Assembly: GCA_947493285.1 (NCBI GenBank)
Contig: CANLQH010000006.1
Location: forward strand, 1-64,000
Source: an uncultured Tenacibaculum sp.
GTDB lineage: Bacteria > Bacteroidota > Bacteroidia > Flavobacteriales > Flavobacteriaceae
DNA: 64,000 bases
Reading direction: 5' to 3'
Positions 9,294-17,959 of this stretch are shown one piece after another (position 1 is the first letter of the stretch; every line of letters begins with the position of its first letter). The position numbers and the translations under genes are program-made. A model generated the notes under the pieces. It saw nothing but the letters and a program-made list of their open reading frames with translations. It ran no database searches and had not been told where the DNA came from.

Positions 9294-9464
9294 CTAATCT
9301 TTTTTTTGAATAAAAGAGTAAATAAAAGACATACTCGAACCTACAATTAAAAACCACAACCAAACTCCTTTAAATGCTTGTGGCAAGTAGTTTGTTTCCA
9401 AAAAATAAAACAAAATTCCTAACACACATAATAGCAACCCAATTATCGATAATTTCTTTTTCAT
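9294..9464 (-). CDS. Small two-helix membrane protein downstream of phoH
   Basis: An ATG at 9464 opens a 56-residue frame that starts [20 protein letters not shown] and ends with TAG. Two hydrophobic segments (about 5-22 and 33-52) are separated by a short loop containing NYLPQAFKG; the ends are Lys-rich. It starts two bases after the phoH stop codon, so the two genes are translationally close and surely share a transcript. It is below usual length cut-offs. I believe similar peptides occur beside phoH in other Flavobacteriaceae, but this is recollection and needs a search. Function unknown. Confidence 0.72.
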   Translation of the reverse strand: MKKKLSIIGLLLCVLGILFYFLETNYLPQAFKGVWLWFLIVGSSMSFIYSFIQKKD

Positions 9465-9466
9465 AT

Positions 9467-10420
9467 CTATTCCGTTTCAATACTCTTATAAGCTGTGATA
9501 ATTTTCTTAACCAATCTATGACGAATTACATCTTTATCATCTAAATATACCTGTGCTATTCCGTCAATATTTTTTAATGCTAATAAGGATTCTTTTAACC
9601 CAGATACTTGCTTACGCGGTAAATCTATTTGTCCAGGATCACCAGTAATAATAAATTTAGCATGTTTCCCCATTCTAGTTAAAAACATTTTCATTTGGTT
9701 GTGCGTCGTGTTTTGCGCTTCATCTAAAATTACGAAAGCATTATCTAAAGTACGTCCACGCATAAATGCTAAAGGTGCAATTTGAATTACTCCCTTCTCT
9801 AAATGAGATTCTAACTTTTCATGTGGAATCATATCACGTAATGCATCGTATAAAGGTTGCATATAAGGATCTAGCTTTTCTTTTAAATCTCCAGGAAGAA
9901 ACCCAAGGTTTTCACCAGACTCTACTGCTGGCCTTGTTAAAATAATACGACGTACTTCTTTTTCTTTTAAAGCTTTTACTGCCAAAGCAACTGCTGTGTA
10001 TGTTTTACCTGTACCAGCTGGCCCTACAGCAAACAACATATCGTTCTTTTCCATTAAAGAAACCATTTTACGTTGATTTGCAGTTTGCGCTTTAACTAAT
10101 TTACCATTAACACCGTGCACTAAAACACCATCAATCTTTCCTGATTTCCTAATCTCCTCTTCTTTGCCTGTAGAAGTTAAAATACGTTCAATGCTATTTT
10201 CATCTAACTTATTATATTTATTAAAGTACTTAATTAGCATTTCTACACGCTTCTCTAATTCGTCTAAAAGTTCGGACTCTCCATATATTTTCAGTTTATT
10301 TCCCCTCGCTACAATTTTAACTTTAGGGAAATATGTTTTTAATTGAGTTATTGTACTGTTTTGAGCTCCAAAAAAATCATTTGGATTGATTTCTGTTAAT
10401 TCAATTATACGTTCGTTCAA
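9467..10420 (-). CDS. PhoH family ATPase (PhoH-like/YbeZ type)
   Basis: With a TTG start at 10420 the protein is 317 residues, the normal length, and begins NERIIELTEINP as I recall for homologues; the frame stays open upstream to 10528, and a GTG at 10447 is an alternative start. Walker A is GPAGTGKT (133-140) and Walker B is ILDEAQN (231-237). PhoH-like proteins are RNA-associated P-loop ATPases, functionally linked to YbeY and ribosome/RNA maturation. The two-helix membrane protein gene follows after two bases. Confidence 0.9.
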   Translation of the reverse strand: MNERIIELTEINPNDFFGAQNSTITQLKTYFPKVKIVARGNKLKIYGESELLDELEKRVEMLIKYFNKYNKLDENSIERILTSTGKEEEIRKSGKIDGVLVHGVNGKLVKAQTANQRKMVSLMEKNDMLFAVGPAGTGKTYTAVALAVKALKEKEVRRIILTRPAVESGENLGFLPGDLKEKLDPYMQPLYDALRDMIPHEKLESHLEKGVIQIAPLAFMRGRTLDNAFVILDEAQNTTHNQMKMFLTRMGKHAKFIITGDPGQIDLPRKQVSGLKESLLALKNIDGIAQVYLDDKDVIRHRLVKKIITAYKSIETE

Positions 10421-10480
10421 ATGGATATAAGTTTTAAGATTATTCACTTTAAAAATAATGATTATTTTTATCGAATTATG

Positions 10481-10488
10481 TAGTTTTG
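10481..10488 (+). promoter_or_regulatory. -7 box upstream of the SAM hydrolase - gld operon
   Basis: TAGTTTTG fits TAnnTTTG and sits 52 bases before the ATG at 10541, inside the 120-base gap between this operon and divergent phoH. No clear -33 box is seen at the usual spacing. Confidence 0.45.
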
Positions 10489-10540
10489 CTATAAATTCAA
10501 TATAATTTTTCAACAAATTAATTAACACCTCAATAAATTA

Positions 10541-11401
10541 ATGTCTCTAATTACATTAACTACCGATTTTGGAACAAAAGACCACTTTGTAGGAGCTGTA
10601 AAAGGAGCGATTTATTCTGAATTACCTGATGCTAAAATTGTTGATATTACACATCATATATCACCGTTTAACATTACTGAAACTGCTTATATTTTAAAAA
10701 ACGCTTACAAGAGTTTTCCAGACAAAACAATTCACATTATTGGTGTTGATTCTGAACTAAGCGAAACCAACAAACACATCGCCTTAGAGCTTGACAATCA
10801 TTATTTTATTTGTCCAGATAACGGATTAATATCGATGATTGCTTCTGAAATAAAACCTACAAAAATTGTAGAAATTAACATCCATAATCATATAGAAAGT
10901 AGCTTCCCTGTTTTAGATGTTTTTGTACAAGTAGCATCGCATATTGCTCGTGGTGGAAGTTTAAATGTTATTGGTAAAGAAATAGACTCTTATAAAAACA
11001 TTGTTGAAATTCAACCTAAGATCAACCAAGACCAAACCGTTATTATTGGAGGCGTTATTTATATTGATAACTACGGTAATGTAATTACTAATATTAATAA
11101 AAAGCTATTCAACACTGTTGGCAAAGGGCGTGAATTTACCATTACTGCAAGCAGGTATACGTTTAACAAAGTGTACAATCGCTATAATGAAATTGTAGAC
11201 TATTCAGCCAATGACAACAATCAATTTGATGGAGAAAAATTAGCTATTTTTAATTCTGCTGGTTTTTTAGAAATTGCCATTTATCGTAGTAATTTAGATA
11301 CTGTTGGAGGAGCTTCAAACTTATTAGGTTTAGAGTACAGAAGTACGATTACTATTGAATTTAAAACTGTTATTACTCCAGAATTTACCACTATAAATTA
11401 A
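10541..11401 (+). CDS. S-adenosyl-L-methionine hydrolase (DUF62 / SAM hydroxide adenosyltransferase)
   Basis: The 286-residue sequence begins SLITLTTDFGTKDHFVGAVKG, the hallmark N-terminus of the SAM hydrolase/fluorinase superfamily (Asp and Gly residues that hold SAM). Later segments such as ICPDNGLIS and YIDNYGNVITNI complete the pattern. Characterised members split SAM to adenosine and methionine using water; the halogenase subfamily has an extra loop that I do not see. The gene is first in an operon with an ABM-domain protein (4-base gap) and gldF/gldG, and divergent from phoH. Confidence 0.9.
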   Translation: MSLITLTTDFGTKDHFVGAVKGAIYSELPDAKIVDITHHISPFNITETAYILKNAYKSFPDKTIHIIGVDSELSETNKHIALELDNHYFICPDNGLISMIASEIKPTKIVEINIHNHIESSFPVLDVFVQVASHIARGGSLNVIGKEIDSYKNIVEIQPKINQDQTVIIGGVIYIDNYGNVITNINKKLFNTVGKGREFTITASRYTFNKVYNRYNEIVDYSANDNNQFDGEKLAIFNSAGFLEIAIYRSNLDTVGGASNLLGLEYRSTITIEFKTVITPEFTTIN

Positions 11402-11405
11402 TTGT

Positions 11406-11702
11406 ATGTTTGTACGAATTGTAAAAATGAGCTTTCAGCCAGAAAAAATTGAAGAATTTTTAGCAAATTTCAACGCTAAAAAGGAATTTATACGAAACTC
11501 TCCTGGTTGTCGTTTATTAGAATTGTACAGAGATAAAACAAACTCTGATATTTTCTTTACTTATAGTTACTGGGATACTGAACAAGATTTAGAGAACTAC
11601 CGTAATTCTGATTTATTTAAAGGTGTTTGGGCACAAACCAAAGTGCTATTTAACGATAAACCTTTGGCTTGGAGTGTTGATAAAGTAACTTCGTTGCAAT
11701 AA
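11406..11702 (+). CDS. Antibiotic biosynthesis monooxygenase (ABM) domain protein
   Basis: This 98-residue single-domain protein is a ferredoxin-like dimeric alpha+beta barrel of the ABM family. The pattern FVRIVKMSF, then NSPGCRLLELYRDK and FFTYSYWDTEQDLENYRNS, is typical. Members include quinol monooxygenases such as YgiN and haem-degrading proteins, but the sequence does not tell which, and many small ABM proteins have no proven substrate. It lies between the SAM hydrolase gene and gldF in one transcription unit. Confidence 0.85.
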   Translation: MFVRIVKMSFQPEKIEEFLANFNAKKEFIRNSPGCRLLELYRDKTNSDIFFTYSYWDTEQDLENYRNSDLFKGVWAQTKVLFNDKPLAWSVDKVTSLQ

Positions 11703-11712
11703 AAGAGAAACT

Positions 11713-12432
11713 ATGTTATCAATTTTAAAAAAAGAATTTAATTCATTTTTCTCCTCTCCTATAGCCTATTTGGTTATTGGAGTGTTTTTACTTGTAAACG
11801 GACTTTATTTATGGGTATTTAAAGACAACTTAAATATTTTAAATGCAGGGTTTTCTGACTTAAACTCATTCTTTTATTTAACACCTTGGTTATTTTTATT
11901 TTTAATTCCTGCAATCACCATGAAAAGTTTTGCAGATGAATTTAATAGCGGAACCATTGAAATTTTAAAAACAAAACCACTTACCGATTGGCAAATAGTA
12001 TTAGGTAAATTTTTTGCATCGCTTTTACTAGTGGTTATTGCCTTATTACCTACTTTAAGCTATGTATATACAGTATATCAATTAGGAAACCCTATTGGAA
12101 ATATAGACATGGGAAGCACGATTGGTTCTTATTTAGGATTGCTTTTTTTAGCAGCTACTTTTACCTCTGTTGGTTTGTTTACTTCAACACTTTCTAAAAA
12201 TCAAATTGTTGCATTTATTATTAGCGTGTTTATCACCTTCATTTTATTCTACGGGTTCGATGCTATCAGTAGCTCTTTAGGAAACTCAGGACACACCTTA
12301 CAACAATTCGGAATAAACGAACATTTTAAAAGTATCAGTCGTGGTGTGGTAGACACTCGTGATGTCATTTACTTTTTATCTGTTACTTTTTTCTTTTTAT
12401 TCATCACTAAACAACAATTAAAAAATGAATAA
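11713..12432 (+). CDS. gldF: Gliding-motility ABC transporter permease GldF
   Basis: The protein (239 residues) has about six hydrophobic helices and matches the ABC-2 permease pattern: MLSILKKEFNSFFSSPIAYL at the start, followed by SFADEFNSGTIEILKTKP near residue 75. GldF and GldG form a transporter with the ATPase GldA, originally found as needed for gliding in Flavobacterium johnsoniae. gldA is not in this window, which agrees with it being unlinked in that species. The gene overlaps gldG by eight bases, indicating translational coupling. Confidence 0.93.
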   Translation: MLSILKKEFNSFFSSPIAYLVIGVFLLVNGLYLWVFKDNLNILNAGFSDLNSFFYLTPWLFLFLIPAITMKSFADEFNSGTIEILKTKPLTDWQIVLGKFFASLLLVVIALLPTLSYVYTVYQLGNPIGNIDMGSTIGSYLGLLFLAATFTSVGLFTSTLSKNQIVAFIISVFITFILFYGFDAISSSLGNSGHTLQQFGINEHFKSISRGVVDTRDVIYFLSVTFFFLFITKQQLKNE

Positions 12433-14065
12433 GAAGCTACAACACATCGCATTTGTTTTTATTTGTTTACTGTTAGTTAATTATCTAGCAAACTCAGTTC
12501 ACAAACGTTTTGATTTAACAAAAGACAAACGTTATACAATTTCTGAAGTAAGCACCAACTTATTAAGTAAACTAGATGATAATATTTTTATCAATGTATA
12601 CTTAGAAGGAGACTTTCCTGCTGAGTTTAAAAGGCTACAAATAGAAACACGTCAGTTTTTAGAAGAATTAAAAGCTGAAAACTCAAATATTAGATTTCGT
12701 TTTATTAATCCTGATAATATTCGTGAACGATTAGTAAAACGCGGAATGTTACCAAGCCAACTAACTGTTGAAGAAGATGGAAAATTATCGGAAGCAATTA
12801 TTTTTCCTTGGGCAGAAATTATTTCTGGGAAACAAGTTGAGTTAGTTTCTTTATTACCAAATTCAGTAGCAAAAACACAAGAAGCACAATTACAGAACGC
12901 TATTGAAAAATTAGAATTTTCTTTTGCTAATGCTTTACATAACATCACTCAAAAAGAAAAACAGAAAATCGCTGTAATAGTGGGTAATGGCGAATTAGAA
13001 GATATCTATCTATATAGTCTTTTAAGTGAAGTTGGTAAAAAGTATCGTTTGGCTAAGTTTACTTTAGATAGCGTTACTAATAATCCACAAAAAACGTTAA
13101 ATGATTTAACAAAGTATGATTTAGCAATTATCGCTAAACCTACTGAACGTTTTACTGAGCAAGAAAAATTCACTTTAGATCAATTTATTACCAATGGCGG
13201 TAAAAGCTTATGGATGATTGATAATAATTATGCTGATACCGATAGTTTGTATAACGAAGGTAAAATGTTAGCTTTTCCTCGTGATTTAAACTTAACTGAC
13301 TTATTATTTAGTTACGGTGTTCGTGTTAACAATCATTTAATTCAAGACTTATATAGCGCTAAAATTCCTTTAGCAACGGGTAATACTGGAAATCAAGCGC
13401 AGTTTCAACATTTAAATTGGTTCTATCATCCTTTAACAAACGGAAATCCAAATCATCCGATTACTAAAAATGTAAATCCAGTGCGTTTTCGTTTTACCAC
13501 TCAGATTGATACCTTAAAGAATTCTATTAAAAAGACACCTTTATTAGTGACTTCTGTTTTAACAAAAAAAGTAGGAACTCCAACTTTTGTAGAACTACAA
13601 GATATTGCTAAAGAACCAAAACAAAACGACTATGCTAGCGGACCACAACTACTAGCAGTTTTATTAGAAGGTAATTTTAACTCTGCTTATAAAAACAGAG
13701 TTAAGCCATTCGAAACACCTCTATTTAAACCAGAAAGCAAGTTGAATAAAATGGTCGTAATTGCTGATGGAGATTTAGGGAAAAATCAAATTTTAAAAGG
13801 AAAACCTCATGATTTATCGTTAGATAAATGGACAGGTCAACAATTTGGAAATAAAGATTTTTTAATCAACACTATTGATTATTTATTAGATGATTCTGGT
13901 TTGATTCAGTTACGTAATAAAACCATACAAATTAATCTTTTAGATAAGCAGAAATCCTACACTAAAAAACGTTTTTGGCAATTCTTTAATATTGGGGTAC
14001 CACTAAGTTTATTAGCCTTATTTGGTTTTGTATTTAATTATTTGAGAAAGAGGAAGTATTCTTAA
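12425..14065 (+). CDS. gldG: Gliding-motility ABC transporter component GldG
   Basis: This 546-residue protein has one transmembrane helix near the N-terminus (about 9-25), a large extracytoplasmic domain and a second helix close to the C-terminus (about 520-540). The segment FDLTKDKRYTISE followed by VYLEGDFPAEFKRL is typical of the GldG/ABC-type auxiliary family (with a later DUF4350-like part). It works with GldF (overlapping upstream gene). A small membrane-protein gene follows after 16 bases. Confidence 0.93.
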   Translation: MNKKLQHIAFVFICLLLVNYLANSVHKRFDLTKDKRYTISEVSTNLLSKLDDNIFINVYLEGDFPAEFKRLQIETRQFLEELKAENSNIRFRFINPDNIRERLVKRGMLPSQLTVEEDGKLSEAIIFPWAEIISGKQVELVSLLPNSVAKTQEAQLQNAIEKLEFSFANALHNITQKEKQKIAVIVGNGELEDIYLYSLLSEVGKKYRLAKFTLDSVTNNPQKTLNDLTKYDLAIIAKPTERFTEQEKFTLDQFITNGGKSLWMIDNNYADTDSLYNEGKMLAFPRDLNLTDLLFSYGVRVNNHLIQDLYSAKIPLATGNTGNQAQFQHLNWFYHPLTNGNPNHPITKNVNPVRFRFTTQIDTLKNSIKKTPLLVTSVLTKKVGTPTFVELQDIAKEPKQNDYASGPQLLAVLLEGNFNSAYKNRVKPFETPLFKPESKLNKMVVIADGDLGKNQILKGKPHDLSLDKWTGQQFGNKDFLINTIDYLLDDSGLIQLRNKTIQINLLDKQKSYTKKRFWQFFNIGVPLSLLALFGFVFNYLRKRKYS

Positions 14066-14081
14066 AGGTACCAACAGAATT

Positions 14082-14279
14082 ATGATTATTATATTAAAAA
14101 TATTACTCGGACTTAGCTTATCTATTTATGGTTTATATTATTTTTATAATGAGTATAAAAAAGGAAAATTTAAAATAGATACCTTGATTGCTGGTAGAGG
14201 TCAATCTTATTTTGGAGTTCTAACTTTAATTATTGTTGGAATTTTCTTAGTCTTTAAACAATTATTCAATCTACTTTAA
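14082..14279 (+). CDS. Small two-helix membrane protein
   Basis: This 65-residue protein has two membrane helices (about 2-22 and 44-62) around a basic loop containing YKKGKFKIDTLIAGRGQS. It follows gldG by 16 bases and overlaps the convergent gene's end at 14276-14279 by four bases. I do not recognise a family. The position suggests co-transcription with gldFG but no function can be assigned. Confidence 0.65.
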   Translation: MIIILKILLGLSLSIYGLYYFYNEYKKGKFKIDTLIAGRGQSYFGVLTLIIVGIFLVFKQLFNLL

Positions 14280-15040
14280 TTTTTATCTGTCAACAAATCA
14301 TCAAACTTAAAAGTGTAACTCAATCGTTTTTGTAGCTTATCAGAATTTATAATTTTATACTTTAAAGGTTGAGAATCGTCAAAAATTGGTTTTTCTTTAT
14401 TCGCTCTCTTTTTAGCGTTGGTATAAAACTCTTTTCGTGTTGGATGATGATTTGAACAAGCATTAAAAACTTCACCAAAAACATCTTGTTGTATTATTTG
14501 GTAAATAATCTCAATACAGTCTTCCTTATGAATCATATTTACAAACCCGTTTGGTTGTGGTATTTTTCTACCTTCAAACCAATTAGCCGGATTTCTATTT
14601 ACCCCTAACAGTCCTGCAAAACGAATAATTGTTGTCTTAAAGCTCTGACTACTTTTAAACTCATTTTCAATTTGTACTAAAGGAGAATTTAAAACTTCAT
14701 CTTCTTCCGTCACTTCTTTATTCAAACTAGGATATACAGAAGTAGAACTTATAAAAATCACTTTTTTAATTAATGACTTTTCTATCTGAGAAATCAAGCT
14801 TTTAAACGCTTCAATATCTTTAGAAGTAATTGCAATAATTAAAACCTCAGAAAAAAGAAACTCCTCAAAGTTTTTATTCGATGAAATATCAACTAAAAAA
14901 GGAGAAATATTTACTGATTTTAAATTTTCTAATTTATTTAACGAAGTTGTAGAACCTTTTATTCTAAAACCTTTTTTAATCAAAAATTCGGCTAATGGCT
15001 TTCCTAACCAACCGCAACCTAAAATACTAACATCCTTCAT
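14276..15040 (-). CDS. NAD(P)-dependent epimerase/dehydratase-like protein (YeeZ type)
   Basis: A Rossmann-fold protein of 254 residues beginning MKDVSILGCGWLGKPLAEFL, where GCGWLG is the variant nucleotide-binding glycine motif of the YeeZ subgroup. IIFISSTSVYPS-like residues around 95 (VIFISSTSVYPS) are the usual SDR Ser/Tyr region. The frame is open to an ATG at 15055, but I prefer the internal ATG at 15040 since it puts the glycine motif at the normal distance. It overlaps the end of the upstream aquaporin gene by 14 bases, implying translational coupling. The substrate is unknown. Confidence 0.8.
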   Translation of the reverse strand: MKDVSILGCGWLGKPLAEFLIKKGFRIKGSTTSLNKLENLKSVNISPFLVDISSNKNFEEFLFSEVLIIAITSKDIEAFKSLISQIEKSLIKKVIFISSTSVYPSLNKEVTEEDEVLNSPLVQIENEFKSSQSFKTTIIRFAGLLGVNRNPANWFEGRKIPQPNGFVNMIHKEDCIEIIYQIIQQDVFGEVFNACSNHHPTRKEFYTNAKKRANKEKPIFDDSQPLKYKIINSDKLQKRLSYTFKFDDLLTDKN

Positions 15041-15692
15041 CACAGCAATTATCATCTTTTACTAACTTGCAAGAAACTACTGCTAATAAAGCTCCTAAAA
15101 TTGGTGCAAGTATATACAACCATAAATGTTCGAAATGACCAGAAACTATAGCCGGAGCAATTGAACGTATTGGATTCATAGATGCTTTTGTTATTGGACC
15201 CGCAAACATTGCTTCTAATAAAACTACACCTCCAATAGCAATTCCAGCCATGGTACCAACTTCTTTACTTCCTGTAGAAACATTTATAATTACCAACATT
15301 AAAAAGAAAGTCAATAACAATTCTAATATAAACGCTCGCCAAGGTTCTATTGATGGAATTGTAGCTCCGTAATATTCACTTGTAGGAAATAAAATCCATA
15401 AAATAAAACTCGCTAATAAAGCGCCTATAAGTTGTGCAATAATATATTTAGGAACTTCTTTCCAAGAAAACTTTTTAGCATAAGCAAAAGCAATCGTAAC
15501 TGCTGGATTAAAATGTGCTCCAGAAATTTCACCAAAAGCATAAATCATTGCCATAACAATCAATCCCCAAGTAATTGCAACACCAACATGCGTTAAATCT
15601 GCTCCGCTGGTAACTTCATTTACTGTCATTGCTCCTGTTCCACAAAAAACCAACGCAAAAGTTCCTATCAATTCTGAAATATATTTTTTCAT
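15027..15692 (-). CDS. Aquaporin/glycerol-facilitator family channel (MIP) with NPA/NPI signature
   Basis: From the ATG at 15692 the protein is 221 residues with six membrane helices. The first half-helix carries the normal GAHFNPAVT (NPA at 62-64). The second is KASMNPIRS (NPI at 173-175), with Ile replacing the third residue and Lys in place of the usual Gly before ASMNP; the conserved selectivity Arg (R176) is kept. The tail ends in a Cys-rich, acidic DDNCCDEGC, unusual for an aquaporin and suggestive of metal binding. It overlaps the epimerase-like gene by 14 bases. Water, glycerol or another neutral solute could be the substrate. Confidence 0.85.
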   Translation of the reverse strand: MKKYISELIGTFALVFCGTGAMTVNEVTSGADLTHVGVAITWGLIVMAMIYAFGEISGAHFNPAVTIAFAYAKKFSWKEVPKYIIAQLIGALLASFILWILFPTSEYYGATIPSIEPWRAFILELLLTFFLMLVIINVSTGSKEVGTMAGIAIGGVVLLEAMFAGPITKASMNPIRSIAPAIVSGHFEHLWLYILAPILGALLAVVSCKLVKDDNCCDEGC

Positions 15693-15799
15693 GTGTGCAA
15701 AGGTCAACTAAAAAAATGATTATTATTTTAAGTTTTCGTTAACATTAAACAATCTTATTACTTGTAATTTTAGCATTAGAAATAAAACAAACTATTATC

Positions 15800-16642
15800 A
15801 TGAAAAAATTACTCTTAAGTTTATTTGTAGTAGCTATCTCAACAGGCGCTAATGCACAATTAAAAACACCAGCTTCTAGTCCATCTTCTAAATTAGAGCA
15901 GACTGTAGGTTTAACTGATGTATCTGTAGAATATTCTCGTCCTGGAGTTAAAGGAAGAACAATTTTTGGAGATTTAGTTCCTTACGGAAAAGTATGGAGA
16001 ACTGGAGCTAATGCAAATACAAAAGTTACTTTTAGTGACGATGTTACTATTGATGGAAAAGAATTAAAGAAAGGTACTTACGCCTTATATACTAAGCCAG
16101 GAAAAAGCTCTTGGGAAGTTATTTTTTATTCTGATGCTAAAAACTGGGGAACTCCTAGAGAATGGGACGATAAGAAAGTAGCTTTATCTACTACTGCAAA
16201 AGTTATGAAAATGCCAATGAAAATTGAGTCGTTTACTATTACTATTGATGATTTAACAGATAACTCTGCTATTTTAGGTATGTTATGGGAAAATGCTTAC
16301 GTTGGTGTAAAGTTTAATACTCCTACTGATAAAGGTGTAGAAGCTAGTATTTCTAAAGTAATGGCTGGACCATCTGCTAACGATTATTTTAATGCAGCTA
16401 AATATTATTTAGACGGAGGTAAAGACATTAACAAAGCTAAAAACTGGATAAACAAAGCTGTTGATATGACAAAAGAGCAACCACGTTTTTGGTACTTACG
16501 TCAACAATCTTTAATCTTAGCTAAGGCTGGAGATAAAAAAGGTGCAATCTCTGCCGCTAAAGCTTCTTTAGCAGGTGCTGAAAAAAGAGGAAATGCTGAT
16601 TACGTTAAAATGAATAAAGAATTTTTAGCTAAAATGAAGTAA
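15800..16642 (+). CDS. DUF2911 domain secreted protein with TPR-like C-terminus
   Basis: The 280-residue protein has a clear signal peptide (1-19, cleavage after NAQ). Next comes a DUF2911 domain (about 20-170), recognisable from VEYSRPGVKGRTIFG, PYGKVWRTGANANT and LKKGTYALYTKPG. The C-terminal 90 residues look like helical TPR-type hairpins (DYFNAAKYYLDGGKDINKA). It should be periplasmic or surface-associated; DUF2911 has no established function. A strong palindromic terminator follows. Confidence 0.88.
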   Translation: MKKLLLSLFVVAISTGANAQLKTPASSPSSKLEQTVGLTDVSVEYSRPGVKGRTIFGDLVPYGKVWRTGANANTKVTFSDDVTIDGKELKKGTYALYTKPGKSSWEVIFYSDAKNWGTPREWDDKKVALSTTAKVMKMPMKIESFTITIDDLTDNSAILGMLWENAYVGVKFNTPTDKGVEASISKVMAGPSANDYFNAAKYYLDGGKDINKAKNWINKAVDMTKEQPRFWYLRQQSLILAKAGDKKGAISAAKASLAGAEKRGNADYVKMNKEFLAKMK

Positions 16643-16666
16643 GCTTCTTTTTAAAATAAATTTTAT

Positions 16667-16697
16667 AAAACCTCATAACAATTGTTATGAGGTTTTT
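16667..16697 (+). terminator. Terminator after the DUF2911 gene
   Basis: A perfect 30-base palindrome with arms AAAACCTCATAACAA and its complement, followed by further T residues, lies 25 bases after the DUF2911 stop codon. Confidence 0.9.
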
Positions 16698-16736
16698 CTT
16701 TGGCGATAATATTAGTCAAATCAATCAAACAAATAG

Positions 16737-16744
16737 TAACTTTG
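16737..16744 (+). promoter_or_regulatory. -7 box immediately before the flavoprotein gene
   Basis: TAACTTTG fits TAnnTTTG exactly and ends only four bases before the ATG at 16749. Transcription would begin at or within a few bases of the start codon, so the mRNA is predicted to be leaderless or nearly so. Confidence 0.5.
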
Positions 16745-16748
16745 TGCT

Positions 16749-17936
16749 ATGAATAAATCAATTGCTATTATTGGTGGAGGTCCTGCTGCTCTTTTTGCTG
16801 CAACTTTTTTAGATTCAACAAAATTTGATATTACGATTTACGAGAAAAAGAAGTCATTAGGAAGAAAGTTTTTAGTCGCTGGTGATGGTGGGTTTAATCT
16901 AACTCATGGGGAATCTATCGAGAATATGATTTCTAGATATACTCCAGACTTTTTTCTAAAAAAAACATTGCTAAGCTTCACTAATGAAGATTTGAGAAAT
17001 TGGCTAGATAAAATCGGTATACCAACTTTTATTGGAAGTAGTAATAGAGTTTATCCAGAAAAAGGAATTAAACCTATTGAAGTTCTTAACAAGATAAAGC
17101 AAGTATTAATCGATAAAAACATCCAATTTGAATATAATCATGAATGGAAAGGATGGAATACTAAAAACGTACTTCTTTTTAACAATGACAAAACTATAAA
17201 CCCAGATTATACAATTTTCTGCTTAGGAGGAAAAAGCTGGAAAATTACAGGTTCTGATGGTGCTTGGTTAAATATTTTTGATAATAAAGGAATAAATACG
17301 CTGCCTTTTTTTCCTGCTAATTGTGCTTATGAAATTAACTGGCTAGAAAAATTCATTGCTAATAACGAAGGAAAACCTTTAAAAAACATTGCATTATCCT
17401 GTGGAACAAAAACACAAAAAGGAGAATTGGTAATCACCAAATTTGGATTAGAAGGAAATGCTATTTATGCATTAAGTTCAGAAATACAACCTCAACTGTC
17501 TAATAACAAAACGGCTTCTATTTACTTAGATTTAAAACCAATGTTTACTCAAGAAGAGGTTTCTAAAAAAGTATACAACTCACAACTAAAACCAACTGAT
17601 ATTCTTAAAAAAGTATTGAAGTTAAGTCCACCTCAAATTGATCTTTTAAGAATGTTTTTAACTAAAGAAGAATACACTAATAAAAACATCCTCTCAGAAA
17701 AAATTAAAGCTTTACCCTTAACCGTTCTTTCTGCCGCTGATATAGATGAAGCTATCTCAACAACTGGAGGTATTAACTTAAATGAAGTTTCTGAAAATTT
17801 TAAATTTCATAAACTTAAAAATAGTTTTTGTATTGGCGAAATGCTAGATTGGAATGCTCCTACTGGTGGCTATTTATTACAAGCGTGTTTTAGTATGGGA
17901 GTTTATGTTGCTAAGTATTTGAATAATAAAAAATAA
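16749..17936 (+). CDS. HI0933-like NAD(P)/FAD-dependent oxidoreductase (TIGR03862-type flavoprotein)
   Basis: The 395-residue protein opens with the dinucleotide motif IAIIGGGPAALFAA (5-18), followed by KKSLGRKFLVAGDGGFNLTHGE, the GRKxxxSGGGxxN-like motif of the HI0933/YhiN family in the variant form seen in the TIGR03862 subgroup. The C-terminus has TGGYLLQACFSMG, the usual FAD-contacting end. These cytoplasmic flavoproteins are widely conserved but their substrate is not established. It is monocistronic, following its own promoter and facing the gene at 17960. Confidence 0.88.
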   Translation: MNKSIAIIGGGPAALFAATFLDSTKFDITIYEKKKSLGRKFLVAGDGGFNLTHGESIENMISRYTPDFFLKKTLLSFTNEDLRNWLDKIGIPTFIGSSNRVYPEKGIKPIEVLNKIKQVLIDKNIQFEYNHEWKGWNTKNVLLFNNDKTINPDYTIFCLGGKSWKITGSDGAWLNIFDNKGINTLPFFPANCAYEINWLEKFIANNEGKPLKNIALSCGTKTQKGELVITKFGLEGNAIYALSSEIQPQLSNNKTASIYLDLKPMFTQEEVSKKVYNSQLKPTDILKKVLKLSPPQIDLLRMFLTKEEYTNKNILSEKIKALPLTVLSAADIDEAISTTGGINLNEVSENFKFHKLKNSFCIGEMLDWNAPTGGYLLQACFSMGVYVAKYLNNKK

Positions 17937-17959
17937 ATAAGCTTCTATAATAAAAAATG

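Noticed and set aside
10541..11401. Fluorinase or chlorinase
   Set aside because: The extra loop of SAM halogenases is not seen and the length matches the hydrolase branch.
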